Of a stretch of 22,613 nt of DNA, positions 4,539-12,131 are shown in pieces. The notes beneath the pieces were generated by a model. That model was given only the letters and a program-made list of their open reading frames with translations. It had not been told where the DNA came from and made no database searches. This stretch comes from SKW197 sp049970095 (GTDB taxonomy: Archaea > Thermoplasmatota > Thermoplasmata > Lutacidiplasmatales > SKW197). The translations under genes and the position numbers were made by a program. Each line of letters opens with the position of its first letter. Position 1 is the stretch's first letter. The DNA lies in NCBI GenBank assembly GCA_049970095.1, contig JBMFNP010000027.1, forward strand, positions 1 through 22,613. Reading direction: 5' to 3'.

Positions 4539-7115
4539 ATGACAAAAAAACCGAGAATAATTTCCGCTGTAGAACCCAATAAAATCGTCTGTCCCGTATG
4601 CGGAAAGCTTGTTAGTGATAACGCTATCACCTGCCCTCACTGCGGCACATCTCTCAAGGGAATTGCTGGAAAAACCACTCCTCAAAAAAGCAGTAGAGAA
4701 AATGCAATAAATCTGTTCATGGAAACCTTTGGAATTAATAGAATGAAGGCTGAGTTGCTTGTAGAAAACGGTTTTGACACACTGGATGAATTGAAAGAAG
4801 CACTTCCAGATGAACTTGTAGCTATCGGGCTCACAAAAACAGAGGCAAAACATATTGTTGACAAATTGTCAGGGACAACAGCCCAGCCTGCCCCGCAGCC
4901 AATAGAGAATACTCCTGCACCAGCACAAACCTCTCCACCCCAGAAAGATGATGATGTGCTCTTAGAAAAATGGCTAAGCGGAGAAAGTGAGGAGGCTGTT
5001 TTCGGAGCACCGAAGAAGGAGGCGGGCCCAGTACAGCCCAAAGAGAAAAAAATTGAGAAGGAAAATGTGGTGAAAGTGGAAAGTTTAAAGAAATGGTTGG
5101 ATGGAGATGAATCTGCACTTGGGGAGTGGCTGGAGGAGGAAAAGGCTTCAGCTGCTGTTGCTGAGAAGATTTCTGCACACGGGTTGGATGCAGTGGGCGT
5201 GCAACTCGCTGAAAAGGAAAAATTGCTTACCCAGAAAGAGGAGGAACTTGCGAAGGCCAGAGCAGAATTAGAATCCATGAGAGAAATTATGGCAAAGTAT
5301 ATGGAGAGGGTAAGGACAGGTGCATTTGACCCCATGAAATTGATTGAAGAAACTGCAGTGATGAGCAAGCAACTTCAGGAGGAGGTAAAGAAACGCAGAC
5401 AGATGGAAGAAGAACTGGAGCATGTAAAAAAAGGCACTGTGGCAATAATAAAATATGTGAAAACACAGCAGGCAAAGGCAAAGGAGGCGGAGCTTAACAC
5501 CCTGAAAAAACGCCTTGAAACCGAGCTTAGGGAAAAGGATGCACTGGCTTCGGTGCTTAAAAGCAGAGAAGAAGAAATTGCAAGACTTAAAGAGACACTT
5601 GAGAAAGGCATTGAGGCAATGCCAAAGGATGTACAGGCATACAAGCGCCTGGAAATGCGGGTAGCAGAACTTGAAAGTATGATTGCCGCAAAAGATAAAG
5701 AGATTGAAAACCTCAACAAAACGATTACAGAATTGAAGACTGCAAATGCGAGCATGCAATCAAATGGTGCAACTGCAGAAATGCGCGCAATGCTAGAGGA
5801 AGAACTTATTGCTAAGGAAAAGGAATTTGCGGAAAAAGAAAGCGCCCTTCAGAGAAGAATCATTGAATTAGAACAGGAGAACCAGAACCTGAGAATTGAA
5901 AGGAAACTGGAACAGGAGGCACTGGAACTCAGGATGAAGTCAGTGCCTGAGATTGAAGAAACACTTAACAAAAAAATTCAGGAGCTTACTGCAAAAGAAA
6001 AGGAACTGGCACTTAAAGAAGCAGAAATTGGAAGATTAAGAGAGGAAATAAGGTTCAAGGAAGAAGAGATGCGGAAATTGAAGGATACTCTGGCTTTTAA
6101 GGAGGAAGAGTACAGCAGAAGGGAGGAAGACATAAGGTACAGGGAAGAGAAACTTCAGGAGGAACTTAAAAAACTGGCTGCAATGAGGGCTGAATTGCAG
6201 GACACAAATGTCATTGAAGCCAAACGGAGGCTTGAAGATCTTGAGGCTGAGATTGCAAAGAAGGAGGAGGATTTGAGAGCAAGAGAGAAGTATCTCCAGG
6301 CGAAATCTGAAGAACTGCGTCTCAAAGAGAGAGGGCTTGTAGCTGAAGAAATTGAGATGAAGGAGGCAGAGAGGGAACAGGAAATAAAGCAGGAGAAAGT
6401 AAAGACAGGGGTCACCCGTCTTGACGACTTACTCTATGGCGGATTTCCATTCGGCTCAAATGTGCTTATCAACGGGCCTCCACATGTGGGCAAGGATGTG
6501 CTCCTGAACCTGTTCATGGCTGAAGGTTTAAAGAAAGGCATACCTGCAATTTTTGTAATTACTGACAAGTCAATTCCCTCACTGGTTGAGGAAATGATGT
6601 ACATTGTTCCAAGTTTTCCAGAATATGAGAAACTCGGAATTGTAAAGTATGTGGATGCCTACTCAAAAAGCATGGGAGAATCTGCTGATAACCCAAATGC
6701 AATATACATTGAAGAGCCCACAGACACCAAAGCAATTGGAGAGGCTGTAGATAATCTGGCGAAGGAATTGAAAAAGAAACACAAGTACTATCGGCTTACA
6801 TTTGAATCTATCTCCACAATTATCGCATATCTGGATACTGCATCTGTGTTCAAATTTCTCCAGCCATTCTGCGGAAAGAGGAAGAGGGACAGGGCAGTGG
6901 CACTCTATACTATTGAAACAGGAATGCATAGCGAGTCAGATATACAGATGTTGGGGCACATGATGGACGGTTCAATTGAGTTTAAGATAGAGCAGTTAAA
7001 AACCTATCTCAGTGTGAAAGGTATTTGCGATGTCCAGTCTAGAGCATGGATTCAGTATAACTTCTCGAAGAACAAGATAAGCATAGGTTCATTCTCGCTG
7101 GACCATATAAGATAA
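4539..7115 (+). CDS. Zinc-ribbon / helix-hairpin-helix-like / long coiled-coil / KaiC-like protein
   Basis: This is an 858-residue multidomain protein. A zinc ribbon occupies 18-36 (C18, C21, C32, C35; CPVCGKLVS...CPHCG). Residues 56-110 (FGINRMKAELLVENGF, then AIGLTKTEAKHIV) look like a helix-hairpin-helix-type fold. A Pro/Ala-rich linker follows, with three WL motifs (LEKWLSGE 142-149, LKKWLDGD 183-190, LGEWLEEE 194-201). Residues about 220-620 are charged heptad coiled coil, roughly 60 nm if continuous. From 621, VKTGVTRLDDLLYGGFPFG is the KaiC/RAD55 entry signature, and the P-loop is GPPHVGKD (646-653), with Asp replacing the usual Ser/Thr. The Walker B strand reads RLTFESIS (752-759), with Glu for Asp. 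ATP use is therefore doubtful. It may be an SMC-like scaffold or tether; function is unknown. TruD starts two bases later. Confidence 0.85.
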   Translation: MTKKPRIISAVEPNKIVCPVCGKLVSDNAITCPHCGTSLKGIAGKTTPQKSSRENAINLFMETFGINRMKAELLVENGFDTLDELKEALPDELVAIGLTKTEAKHIVDKLSGTTAQPAPQPIENTPAPAQTSPPQKDDDVLLEKWLSGESEEAVFGAPKKEAGPVQPKEKKIEKENVVKVESLKKWLDGDESALGEWLEEEKASAAVAEKISAHGLDAVGVQLAEKEKLLTQKEEELAKARAELESMREIMAKYMERVRTGAFDPMKLIEETAVMSKQLQEEVKKRRQMEEELEHVKKGTVAIIKYVKTQQAKAKEAELNTLKKRLETELREKDALASVLKSREEEIARLKETLEKGIEAMPKDVQAYKRLEMRVAELESMIAAKDKEIENLNKTITELKTANASMQSNGATAEMRAMLEEELIAKEKEFAEKESALQRRIIELEQENQNLRIERKLEQEALELRMKSVPEIEETLNKKIQELTAKEKELALKEAEIGRLREEIRFKEEEMRKLKDTLAFKEEEYSRREEDIRYREEKLQEELKKLAAMRAELQDTNVIEAKRRLEDLEAEIAKKEEDLRAREKYLQAKSEELRLKERGLVAEEIEMKEAEREQEIKQEKVKTGVTRLDDLLYGGFPFGSNVLINGPPHVGKDVLLNLFMAEGLKKGIPAIFVITDKSIPSLVEEMMYIVPSFPEYEKLGIVKYVDAYSKSMGESADNPNAIYIEEPTDTKAIGEAVDNLAKELKKKHKYYRLTFESISTIIAYLDTASVFKFLQPFCGKRKRDRAVALYTIETGMHSESDIQMLGHMMDGSIEFKIEQLKTYLSVKGICDVQSRAWIQYNFSKNKISIGSFSLDHIR

Positions 7116-7117
7116 AA

Positions 7118-8401
7118 ATGTTGAGAGACGAAAAGGAGATTGGAATTGAAGTTTTTCTCACATCAGATCTTCCTGGTATTGGGGGTATTATAAAGGTAAA
7201 ACCTGAGGACTTCATAGTTAAAGAAACTGCAAAATTGCCTGAACCAAAGGAGAACGGAAGATATACGATTGCAAAAATTCGCACACGAAACTGGGAAACA
7301 AACAAACTTATAAGGGAACTTTCAAGGAACTTGCATATAAGCAGAAGGCGCATGGGATTTGCAGGCACAAAAGACAAAAGAGCAGTTGTTGAAAGATACT
7401 TCTGGTTTGATGCACCACCTGAGATTGTTGATAAAATCAATCTGAAAGATGTGGATGTTCTGGAAAAATACAGGGCTAGCAGACAGATTGAACTCGGAGA
7501 TGTGATTGAAAATTCATTTGAAATTCTTGTTAGAGAAGTAGAAACCCCATCCACAGATGATAGAATTAAAAACATTTATGAACAAATTCAAAAAAACATG
7601 GGTTTTCCGAACTATTTTGGTATTCAGAGATTTGGGGTGTATAGGCCAGTAACGCACATTGTTGGCAGACACCTTGTAAAGGGAGAAATAAAAGATGCTG
7701 TGCTCACATATATTGCCAATCCTATGGAGGATGAGGAGGAAAACCCAAGAAAAGTGAGGGAAGAACTGGCAAAAACTCTTGATTTTGCTTCTGCGGTAAA
7801 AAAAATGCCTGATACAATGATATTTGAAAGATGCATTGCACAAAAACTTTCCGAGAAACCAGATGATTTTGCAGGTGCGCTGAGGGTACTGCCAAAAAAT
7901 CTTCTTATGATGTTTGTACATGCCTATCAGTCATACCTGTTTAATAGAATTTTAAGTGCTCGGGTAAAAGAATTTGGAGGAAACACGCTGGAAATTGGGG
8001 ATATTGTGCTACCATTAAAGGCTGGTGCTCCAAATGAAGAAGAATTTATTGAGGTAAAGAGTGCAAATTACAGTGCAGTCCATGAAAAATGGAAAAATGG
8101 AAAATGCTTTGTTTCTGGGATTGTTTTCGGATCAGAGCCAGTTTTTGCTAATGGCAGGCCTGGGGAGATTGAAAGGAAGGTAATTGAAAACGAGAATCTC
8201 AAACCCGTGGACTTTATTATACCAGAGATTCCTGAGATATCATCAAAAGGCACAAGAAGGGCATTTTTTATAAATCCGAGAAATTTCTCCTGGCACACAG
8301 AAAACAGGGTAGTAAAATTCCAGTTCTCACTTCCAAAAGGCAGCTATGCAACTTCATTACTCCGTGAATTCATGAAGACAATACCAGAAAATTACGGGTA
8401 A
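7118..8401 (+). CDS. truD: tRNA pseudouridine synthase D
   Basis: The 427-residue product converts a uridine to pseudouridine in tRNA (position 13 in the family). The catalytic aspartate is D86 in GFAGTKDKRAV (80-90); motif II, NYFGIQRFG, is at 165-173; and the C-terminal LPKGSYATSLLREFMK is the final family motif. The length fits archaeal TruD, which carries the larger inserted TRUD domain (about 180-350) compared with about 350 residues in Escherichia coli. The ATG is two bases beyond the stop of the coiled-coil gene, so translation is probably coupled and the enzyme rides on that operon; no separate promoter is visible. The gene ends at a T-rich run. Confidence 0.95.
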   Translation: MLRDEKEIGIEVFLTSDLPGIGGIIKVKPEDFIVKETAKLPEPKENGRYTIAKIRTRNWETNKLIRELSRNLHISRRRMGFAGTKDKRAVVERYFWFDAPPEIVDKINLKDVDVLEKYRASRQIELGDVIENSFEILVREVETPSTDDRIKNIYEQIQKNMGFPNYFGIQRFGVYRPVTHIVGRHLVKGEIKDAVLTYIANPMEDEEENPRKVREELAKTLDFASAVKKMPDTMIFERCIAQKLSEKPDDFAGALRVLPKNLLMMFVHAYQSYLFNRILSARVKEFGGNTLEIGDIVLPLKAGAPNEEEFIEVKSANYSAVHEKWKNGKCFVSGIVFGSEPVFANGRPGEIERKVIENENLKPVDFIIPEIPEISSKGTRRAFFINPRNFSWHTENRVVKFQFSLPKGSYATSLLREFMKTIPENYG

Positions 8402-8415
8402 TTTTTTGTTGTTTT
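8402..8415 (+). terminator. T-rich terminator after truD
   Basis: Runs of six, two and four T directly follow the truD stop and fill the 14-base gap to the convergent gene. This fits archaeal intrinsic termination. Confidence 0.5.
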
Positions 8416-8823
8416 CTATGCTGGGGAAATTGCAGTAATTATTCCAATCCAGCCATCTTTTCCGATTTCATACAGGTCTCCCGCTGTTCCCAAGAAAACC
8501 ACAACCACACTCGCAGAAACCTTCATTCCAAGGTAATTCTCAGGTGTATCTTCTGTAATTGCCCATACAAACGGGGCACTGCATCCCTTAAAATATATCA
8601 CATACCAACCAGAAATATGAGAGATAGAAGAAATCTCACCTTCAACAGTATAGGAACTCTGGTTTTGAACCTTGCCATTCTCAATATCATTCCAGAGTTT
8701 GTTTGGGCTTATTGATAAATTGCCGTGGGGTGTAAAGTGGGCTCTACCAGCAGTTACCACCACAGCAATAAAAACCACAAAAATAGCTGAAAAGAAAATT
8801 ATTTTTTGCTGCTGAAGTGCCAT
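8416..8823 (-). CDS. Membrane-anchored small protein, possible OB-fold
   Basis: The product has 135 residues. A hydrophobic segment at about 8-24 follows MALQQQK and should be an uncleaved anchor or signal. The outer part contains YTVEGEISSIS, then GWYVIYFKGCSAPFVWAI and KVSASVVVVFLG, alternating strands typical of a small beta-barrel such as an OB-fold; I cannot confirm the fold. A GAGG ribosome site lies a few bases before the ATG. The gene follows another membrane-protein gene after a nine-base gap, so both likely share one transcript from the promoter at 9339-9347. I do not recognise the family. Confidence 0.7.
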   Translation of the reverse strand: MALQQQKIIFFSAIFVVFIAVVVTAGRAHFTPHGNLSISPNKLWNDIENGKVQNQSSYTVEGEISSISHISGWYVIYFKGCSAPFVWAITEDTPENYLGMKVSASVVVVFLGTAGDLYEIGKDGWIGIITAISPA

Positions 8824-8832
8824 TGTTTCCTC

Positions 8833-9306
8833 TTAGATTGTAAAAGCAAACCCTAGAAGGAATAGACCTACTGCCAGGAACAGCCCAAACCGCACTGTAT
8901 CTGACCAATCGGTGCGCAACAACGCGGCCAGAAGCAGGAAAGTCACAAGCAGTAAAGCACCAATATCTGCAAGTATGTGCCCCACATCGGTAACAGTTGT
9001 TTTCAGTCGCTGGTCCGCTTCCCTAATTTTTTCCTGGTCCTGTGCATTATATATTGAATAGTCCCTATTTGTTATTTCTGGCGCTGCATGCAACATCATT
9101 GCTCCCAATGCAAGCATCACCATACCAAAAAACACAAAGATTACCAGGAGCTTGTTACTTACGAAACTGGGGATTTCTTCCTTTGGCGGTGGAGGTAGGG
9201 TTTGTACTGGCGGATACGATGGTGTGGGTCTCGCAGACGGAGCTGGTGGAATTGGTTGCATTGGCTGTTGCGGGGGAGGCACAAAACTAGGGGGTTGTGT
9301 TGCCAT
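8833..9306 (-). CDS. Proline-rich small membrane protein with three TM helices
   Basis: The product has 157 residues. Residues 1-45 are strongly Pro/Gln-rich (PPPQQPMQPIPPAP and later LPPPPKEE) and probably disordered in the cytoplasm. Helices are predicted at about 52-72, 110-130 and 138-157. A soluble loop at 75-105 (ITNRDYSIYNAQDQEKIREADQR) lies between the first two and should be outside. It is first in a two-gene unit with the membrane-anchored protein downstream. No enzyme motif is visible and I do not recognise the family. Proline-rich heads of this kind are common on archaeal small membrane proteins. Confidence 0.7.
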   Translation of the reverse strand: MATQPPSFVPPPQQPMQPIPPAPSARPTPSYPPVQTLPPPPKEEIPSFVSNKLLVIFVFFGMVMLALGAMMLHAAPEITNRDYSIYNAQDQEKIREADQRLKTTVTDVGHILADIGALLLVTFLLLAALLRTDWSDTVRFGLFLAVGLFLLGFAFTI

Positions 9307-9338
9307 ATTTCATCACGAAGAGGGTTATGGGGACAAAG

Positions 9339-9347
9339 TATTTTAAT
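9339..9347 (-). promoter_or_regulatory. TATA box for the two small membrane-protein genes
   Basis: ATTAAAATA on the minus strand, centred 37 bases upstream of the ATG at 9306. The predicted start point near 9317 gives a leader of about 10 bases. Confidence 0.5.
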
Positions 9348-9371
9348 CTTACTGAAGGAGCACCGCAAAAA

Positions 9372-9380
9372 TTTAATATT
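9372..9380 (+). promoter_or_regulatory. TATA box for the tRNA cluster
   Basis: TTTAATATT is centred 31 bases before the first base of tRNA-Thr, so initiation should fall a few bases upstream of the mature 5' end. Confidence 0.5.
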
Positions 9381-9406
9381 CTTCTTCCTATGCCTATTCC
9401 ACATAT

Positions 9407-9498
9407 GCCGCCATAGCTCAGCTGGTAGAGCAGCTGACTTGTAAGCTTGAAAAAGCAAAGAGATCAGCAGGTCGGGAGTTCAAATCTCCCTGGCGGCT
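9407..9498 (+). tRNA. tRNA-Thr(UGU) with a 19-base intron
   Basis: The acceptor arms GCCGCCA and TGGCGGC pair perfectly, with discriminator T9498. The D-stem is GCTC/GAGC, the anticodon stem GCTGA/TCAGC, and the T-arm GGGAG-TTCAAAT-CTCCC. Removing 19 bases leaves a 73-base tRNA with loop CTTGTAA and anticodon TGT (9440-9442), which reads ACA. No CCA is encoded. Only four bases separate it from tRNA-Ala, so the two are processed from one precursor. Confidence 0.9.
9444..9462 (+). other. tRNA-Thr intron at position 37/38
   Basis: The extra 19 bases form GCTT-GAAA-AAGC, a four-pair helix capped by a GAAA loop. CTT (9438-9440) pairs with AAG (9458-9460 region) between two three-base bulges, TAA and AGA. 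Cutting each bulge after its second base restores a seven-base loop at the canonical 37/38 site. This is a relaxed bulge-helix-bulge: the fourth central pair would be G-A. Confidence 0.75.
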
Positions 9499-9502
9499 TT
9501 GA

Positions 9503-9578
9503 GGGCTCGTAGATCAGCTGGAAGATCGCCACACTTGCAATGTGGAGGTCTCGGGTTCAAATCCCGACGAGTCCACCA
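9503..9578 (+). tRNA. tRNA-Ala(UGC)
   Basis: Acceptor GGGCTCG pairs with CGAGTCC, the third pair being G3-U70, the identity element of alanyl-tRNA synthetase. The D-stem is GATC/GATC, the anticodon arm CCACA-CTTGCAA-TGTGG with anticodon TGC, and the T-arm TCGGG-TTCAAAT-CCCGA. Discriminator A9575 is followed by CCA at 9576-9578, so this gene appears to encode its CCA end, unlike the neighbouring two. Confidence 0.93.
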
Positions 9579-9585
9579 GATTTCC

Positions 9586-9591
9586 TTTTTT
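9586..9591 (+). terminator. T-run after the tRNA-Thr/tRNA-Ala unit
   Basis: Six T, eight bases past the CCA end of tRNA-Ala and nine bases before tRNA-Ser. It may end the Thr-Ala transcript, but no clear separate promoter for tRNA-Ser was found, so readthrough is possible. Confidence 0.35.
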
Positions 9592-9599
9592 ACGCTTAT

Positions 9600-9687
9600 G
9601 CTGAGGTAGCCAAGCCCGGATGACGGCGCCAGCCTTGAGAGCTGGTGGGCATTAATGCCCTCAGGAGTTCAAATCTCCTCCTCAGCG
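9600..9687 (+). tRNA. tRNA-Ser(UGA)
   Basis: This is a class II tRNA of 88 bases. Acceptor GCTGAGG/CCTCAGC is perfect, with discriminator G9687 as usual for serine. The anticodon arm is CCAGC-CTTGAGA-GCTGG with anticodon TGA, reading UCA. The long variable arm folds as GGGCA-TTAA-TGCCC, and the T-arm is AGGAG-TTCAAAT-CTCCT. Its last six bases overlap the 3' end of the convergent dehydrogenase gene. No CCA is encoded. Confidence 0.93.
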
Positions 9688-10656
9688 TCTTCCAGTAAGC
9701 ACCTCTGGATTCACAATGTGCTCAGGTTTTTTCCCGCCCAATCCCATTAAAAGCTGCGTTGCAGCCATTATTGCCATGTTTTTCCTTGTGGTTTCTGTGG
9801 CACTTCCAATATGTGGTGTGAGCACCACATTTTCCATTTTATATAACTCTTCTGTAATTTGGGGTTCAAATTCAAAAACATCTAGGGCTGCACCAGCAAT
9901 CACACCCTCCTTCAGACATTTGACAAGTGCCTTCTCATCCACGCATTGCCCTCTTGCAGTGTTTATCAAAAAGGCAGTGTTTTTCATCAATCTCAGCCGA
10001 TGCTCATCAATAAGATGGTATGTTTCAGGTGTTAGAGGCACATGTAAACTCACAAAATCTGCCTCCTGCAGCAATTCCTCAATACTGACTTTCACACCCC
10101 CAATTGCCTCCATTTCTGGGTTTGCCTTTCTGCTTGTGTATAGAATTCGCATTGAAAAGCCCCTTGCTCTCCTTGCCACTGCAGTTCCTATTTTCCCAGC
10201 ACCGATAATCCCGAGAGTTTTGCCATAGATTTCTGCACCGAGCATAAGTGTGGGTGCCCAGCCTTTGAATTTCCTTGCTCGGACAAATCTATCACCTTCA
10301 GGTATTCTTCTTGCTACAGCCATCAGGAGTGCAAATGCCAAGTCTGCAGTCGCATCCGTGAGGGCAGAGGGAGCGTTAGTCACAATTATTCCCTTTTTTG
10401 TTGCGTACGCTACATCAATATGGTTCACTCCAGCGGAGTATGTGGAGATTACACGAAGATCTGGACATGCATCAATCACATCTTTATCAATTGTATCTGT
10501 GAGCAGGCAAAGGATTCCCTCCTTATCTTTTGCCCCCTCTATAATTTCATGTTTTTCAGGTATGCGTTCTTCTGGAAACATCTCTATTCTGCACTCTCTT
10601 TCTAGGATTTTTATTCCCTCATCTGGAATTTTACGGGTTACAAACACCCTGTACAT
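9682..10656 (-). CDS. D-2-hydroxyacid dehydrogenase (glyoxylate/hydroxypyruvate reductase-like)
   Basis: The 324-residue product is a full-length NAD(P)-dependent D-isomer-specific 2-hydroxyacid dehydrogenase. The Rossmann loop is GIIGAGKIG (149-157). The catalytic triad is R235 in INTARG, E264 in DVFEFEP and H282 in LTPHIGSAT. The N-terminal catalytic-domain signature is VISTYSAGVNHID (69-81). After strand 2 of the Rossmann fold the sequence reads YTSRK (173-177); Ser-Arg there suggests NADPH preference, as in GyaR/GhrB-type reductases, not phosphoglycerate dehydrogenase. No ACT or SerA C-terminal domain follows. The TATA at 10678-10686 makes it leaderless. The stop codon lies inside the tRNA-Ser 3' end. 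Confidence 0.9.
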   Translation of the reverse strand: MYRVFVTRKIPDEGIKILERECRIEMFPEERIPEKHEIIEGAKDKEGILCLLTDTIDKDVIDACPDLRVISTYSAGVNHIDVAYATKKGIIVTNAPSALTDATADLAFALLMAVARRIPEGDRFVRARKFKGWAPTLMLGAEIYGKTLGIIGAGKIGTAVARRARGFSMRILYTSRKANPEMEAIGGVKVSIEELLQEADFVSLHVPLTPETYHLIDEHRLRLMKNTAFLINTARGQCVDEKALVKCLKEGVIAGAALDVFEFEPQITEELYKMENVVLTPHIGSATETTRKNMAIMAATQLLMGLGGKKPEHIVNPEVLTGRR

Positions 10657-10677
10657 GCTTTCTGGTAAAATGAAATG

Positions 10678-10686
10678 GTATAACAG
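10678..10686 (-). promoter_or_regulatory. TATA box of the 2-hydroxyacid dehydrogenase
   Basis: CTGTTATAC on the minus strand, centred 26 bases from the ATG at 10656, predicting a leaderless transcript. It is divergent from the promoter at 10731-10739. Confidence 0.5.
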
Positions 10687-10730
10687 GTTTTTGGTTCATT
10701 CGGATGGAGAACCCCGGAATTATAAAACCA

Positions 10731-10739
10731 TTAAATACG
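10731..10739 (+). promoter_or_regulatory. TATA box of the secreted phospholipase C-like gene
   Basis: TTAAATACG is centred 25 bases from the ATG at 10760, predicting a leaderless transcript. A second TATA-like stretch (ATTATAAAACC) lies about ten bases further upstream. Confidence 0.5.
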
Positions 10740-10759
10740 AGATAGACATACTGTGAAAC

Positions 10760-12085
10760 ATGAACCCCAAAATTTGTGTGTTCGTGTGGTTTCTGTTCCT
10801 CCTTTTATTCCCTGTTTCCGCAATCAACACAAGTGGCTGGGGTAATGGTTCTGGCTCAAATCCCACATATCCATACTATGGTGTACATGATGTGATTGCA
10901 GACATCGCCTACAAGAACCTGAAAAACTACAATGCCACCATGGCCAAGTGGATTACGGACTGGTATGTTCAAGATGGTGGAGACTTTCAGGCATCTTTCA
11001 ATTCTGGAAGCAGTGCACCCACTGCACATGACAACTATCTTGCATATACAGATGATCCTGATTCCGCAATTCAGGATTGGGAAAACCATCTTTACTATGT
11101 GCATAATGGTGGTAGCCAGGGTGCACCTGCAAGGGTTGCGCAATTATATCAAGAGCTGGTTTCTAATTTAACAAACTATCTGAAAAATGGAAGCCAGAAG
11201 TGGAGCAAAGAAGAACATTATGCGGTATATTATGCAGGACTTCTCTCACACTATCTTGCAGATGTAACCCAGTACGGGCATACTGAGTATACAAAAAAAG
11301 ACCATTCCAATCCCTCATACAACCCAGACGGAGAGACATACCATGGATACTATGAATCAGCGTGCTGGGGTACTGCAGGCATAAGTGCACTAATCTCGGC
11401 TCTGAATGCCCAACAATACAATATTGACGAGCATGTTTCTGACATTTCAAATCTCACAATGAGCCTTGCAAAATGGGTGAATTCGCATGATGGGACCACC
11501 ACGGAATTTACAGATATAGACGGAACGCATTATTTTCTCGGAACCACATATGTTTATTTGCTCAACAGGTTTACTTCTCAGTACGATTCTGGCATTACAT
11601 ATAATGGAATGCGTGGTTATGATGCACAACTCTGGAGTGTAACAGTGGAGCATATAAGTGCGGCGGTTGCTAACCTCACACACATTTACTATACTGCATA
11701 TATTACAGCGCTTGCATCACTGGATACAGTCAAACCCACAATTAACATAACTGCTCCAGCCAACAACTCCGTTATCTACACACTTACTTTAAATGTTTCT
11801 GGCACAGCATTTGACAATTATGGAGTTAAAAAGGTGGAAATAAGCACAGATGCCCTACACTGGCTTCTCTGCAATGGAACAGCATCATGGTACTCCTCTA
11901 TATCTCTAACTCCAGGTACAAATACAATCTATGCAAGGGCAACAGACATTGTAGGAAACACCAATACTGTGTGGATAATTGTGAGTGTGAGCCCTGCAGA
12001 AGAAAAGAGCGATCTGGAACCCGGTATTTTATACATCGCAAGCATCCTCATTTTGTTTCTGATAGCAAAGAATCGGAGAGGCTGA
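10760..12085 (+). CDS. Secreted zinc-dependent phospholipase C-like protein with Ig-like domain and TM anchor
   Basis: The product has 441 residues. A signal peptide (1-21) ends FPVSA. Residues about 40-320 are rich in His/Asp arranged as in the alpha-helical zinc-dependent phospholipase C/S1-P1 superfamily: VHDVIADIA at 42-50, AHDNYLAYTDD at 89-99, H110 and H115, and LLSHYLADVTQYGHTE at 161-176, the clearest metal-site signature (H164, D168, H174, E176). Residues 326-411 form an Ig-like beta-sandwich of the 'PTINITAPANNSV ... ATDIVGNTNT' type seen in archaeal surface proteins. A TM helix at 421-437 precedes basic NRRG, anchoring the enzyme outside the cell. Many N-x-S/T sites suggest glycosylation. 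The substrate, phospholipid or nucleic acid, cannot be decided. Confidence 0.8.
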   Translation: MNPKICVFVWFLFLLLFPVSAINTSGWGNGSGSNPTYPYYGVHDVIADIAYKNLKNYNATMAKWITDWYVQDGGDFQASFNSGSSAPTAHDNYLAYTDDPDSAIQDWENHLYYVHNGGSQGAPARVAQLYQELVSNLTNYLKNGSQKWSKEEHYAVYYAGLLSHYLADVTQYGHTEYTKKDHSNPSYNPDGETYHGYYESACWGTAGISALISALNAQQYNIDEHVSDISNLTMSLAKWVNSHDGTTTEFTDIDGTHYFLGTTYVYLLNRFTSQYDSGITYNGMRGYDAQLWSVTVEHISAAVANLTHIYYTAYITALASLDTVKPTINITAPANNSVIYTLTLNVSGTAFDNYGVKKVEISTDALHWLLCNGTASWYSSISLTPGTNTIYARATDIVGNTNTVWIIVSVSPAEEKSDLEPGILYIASILILFLIAKNRRG

Positions 12086-12103
12086 ACCCATCAATGGGAA
12101 GCC

Positions 12104-12112
12104 TTTAATATC
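12104..12112 (+). promoter_or_regulatory. TATA box of the DUF457 gene
   Basis: TTTAATATC is centred 24 bases before the ATG at 12132, giving a leaderless transcript. Confidence 0.55.
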
Positions 12113-12131
12113 TGCTTGTGAATTACCAAGC

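Noticed and set aside
4682..5759. Long open frames on the minus strand (up to 228 codons) opposite the coiled-coil gene
   Set aside because: They are antisense to a Glu/Lys-rich coiled coil, whose codons read as Ser/Phe/Leu-rich frames on the other strand. No motif, promoter or ribosome site supports them.
9716..10756. Plus-strand frames of 170 and 168 codons
   Set aside because: Antisense shadows of the 2-hydroxyacid dehydrogenase, which has all its catalytic residues.
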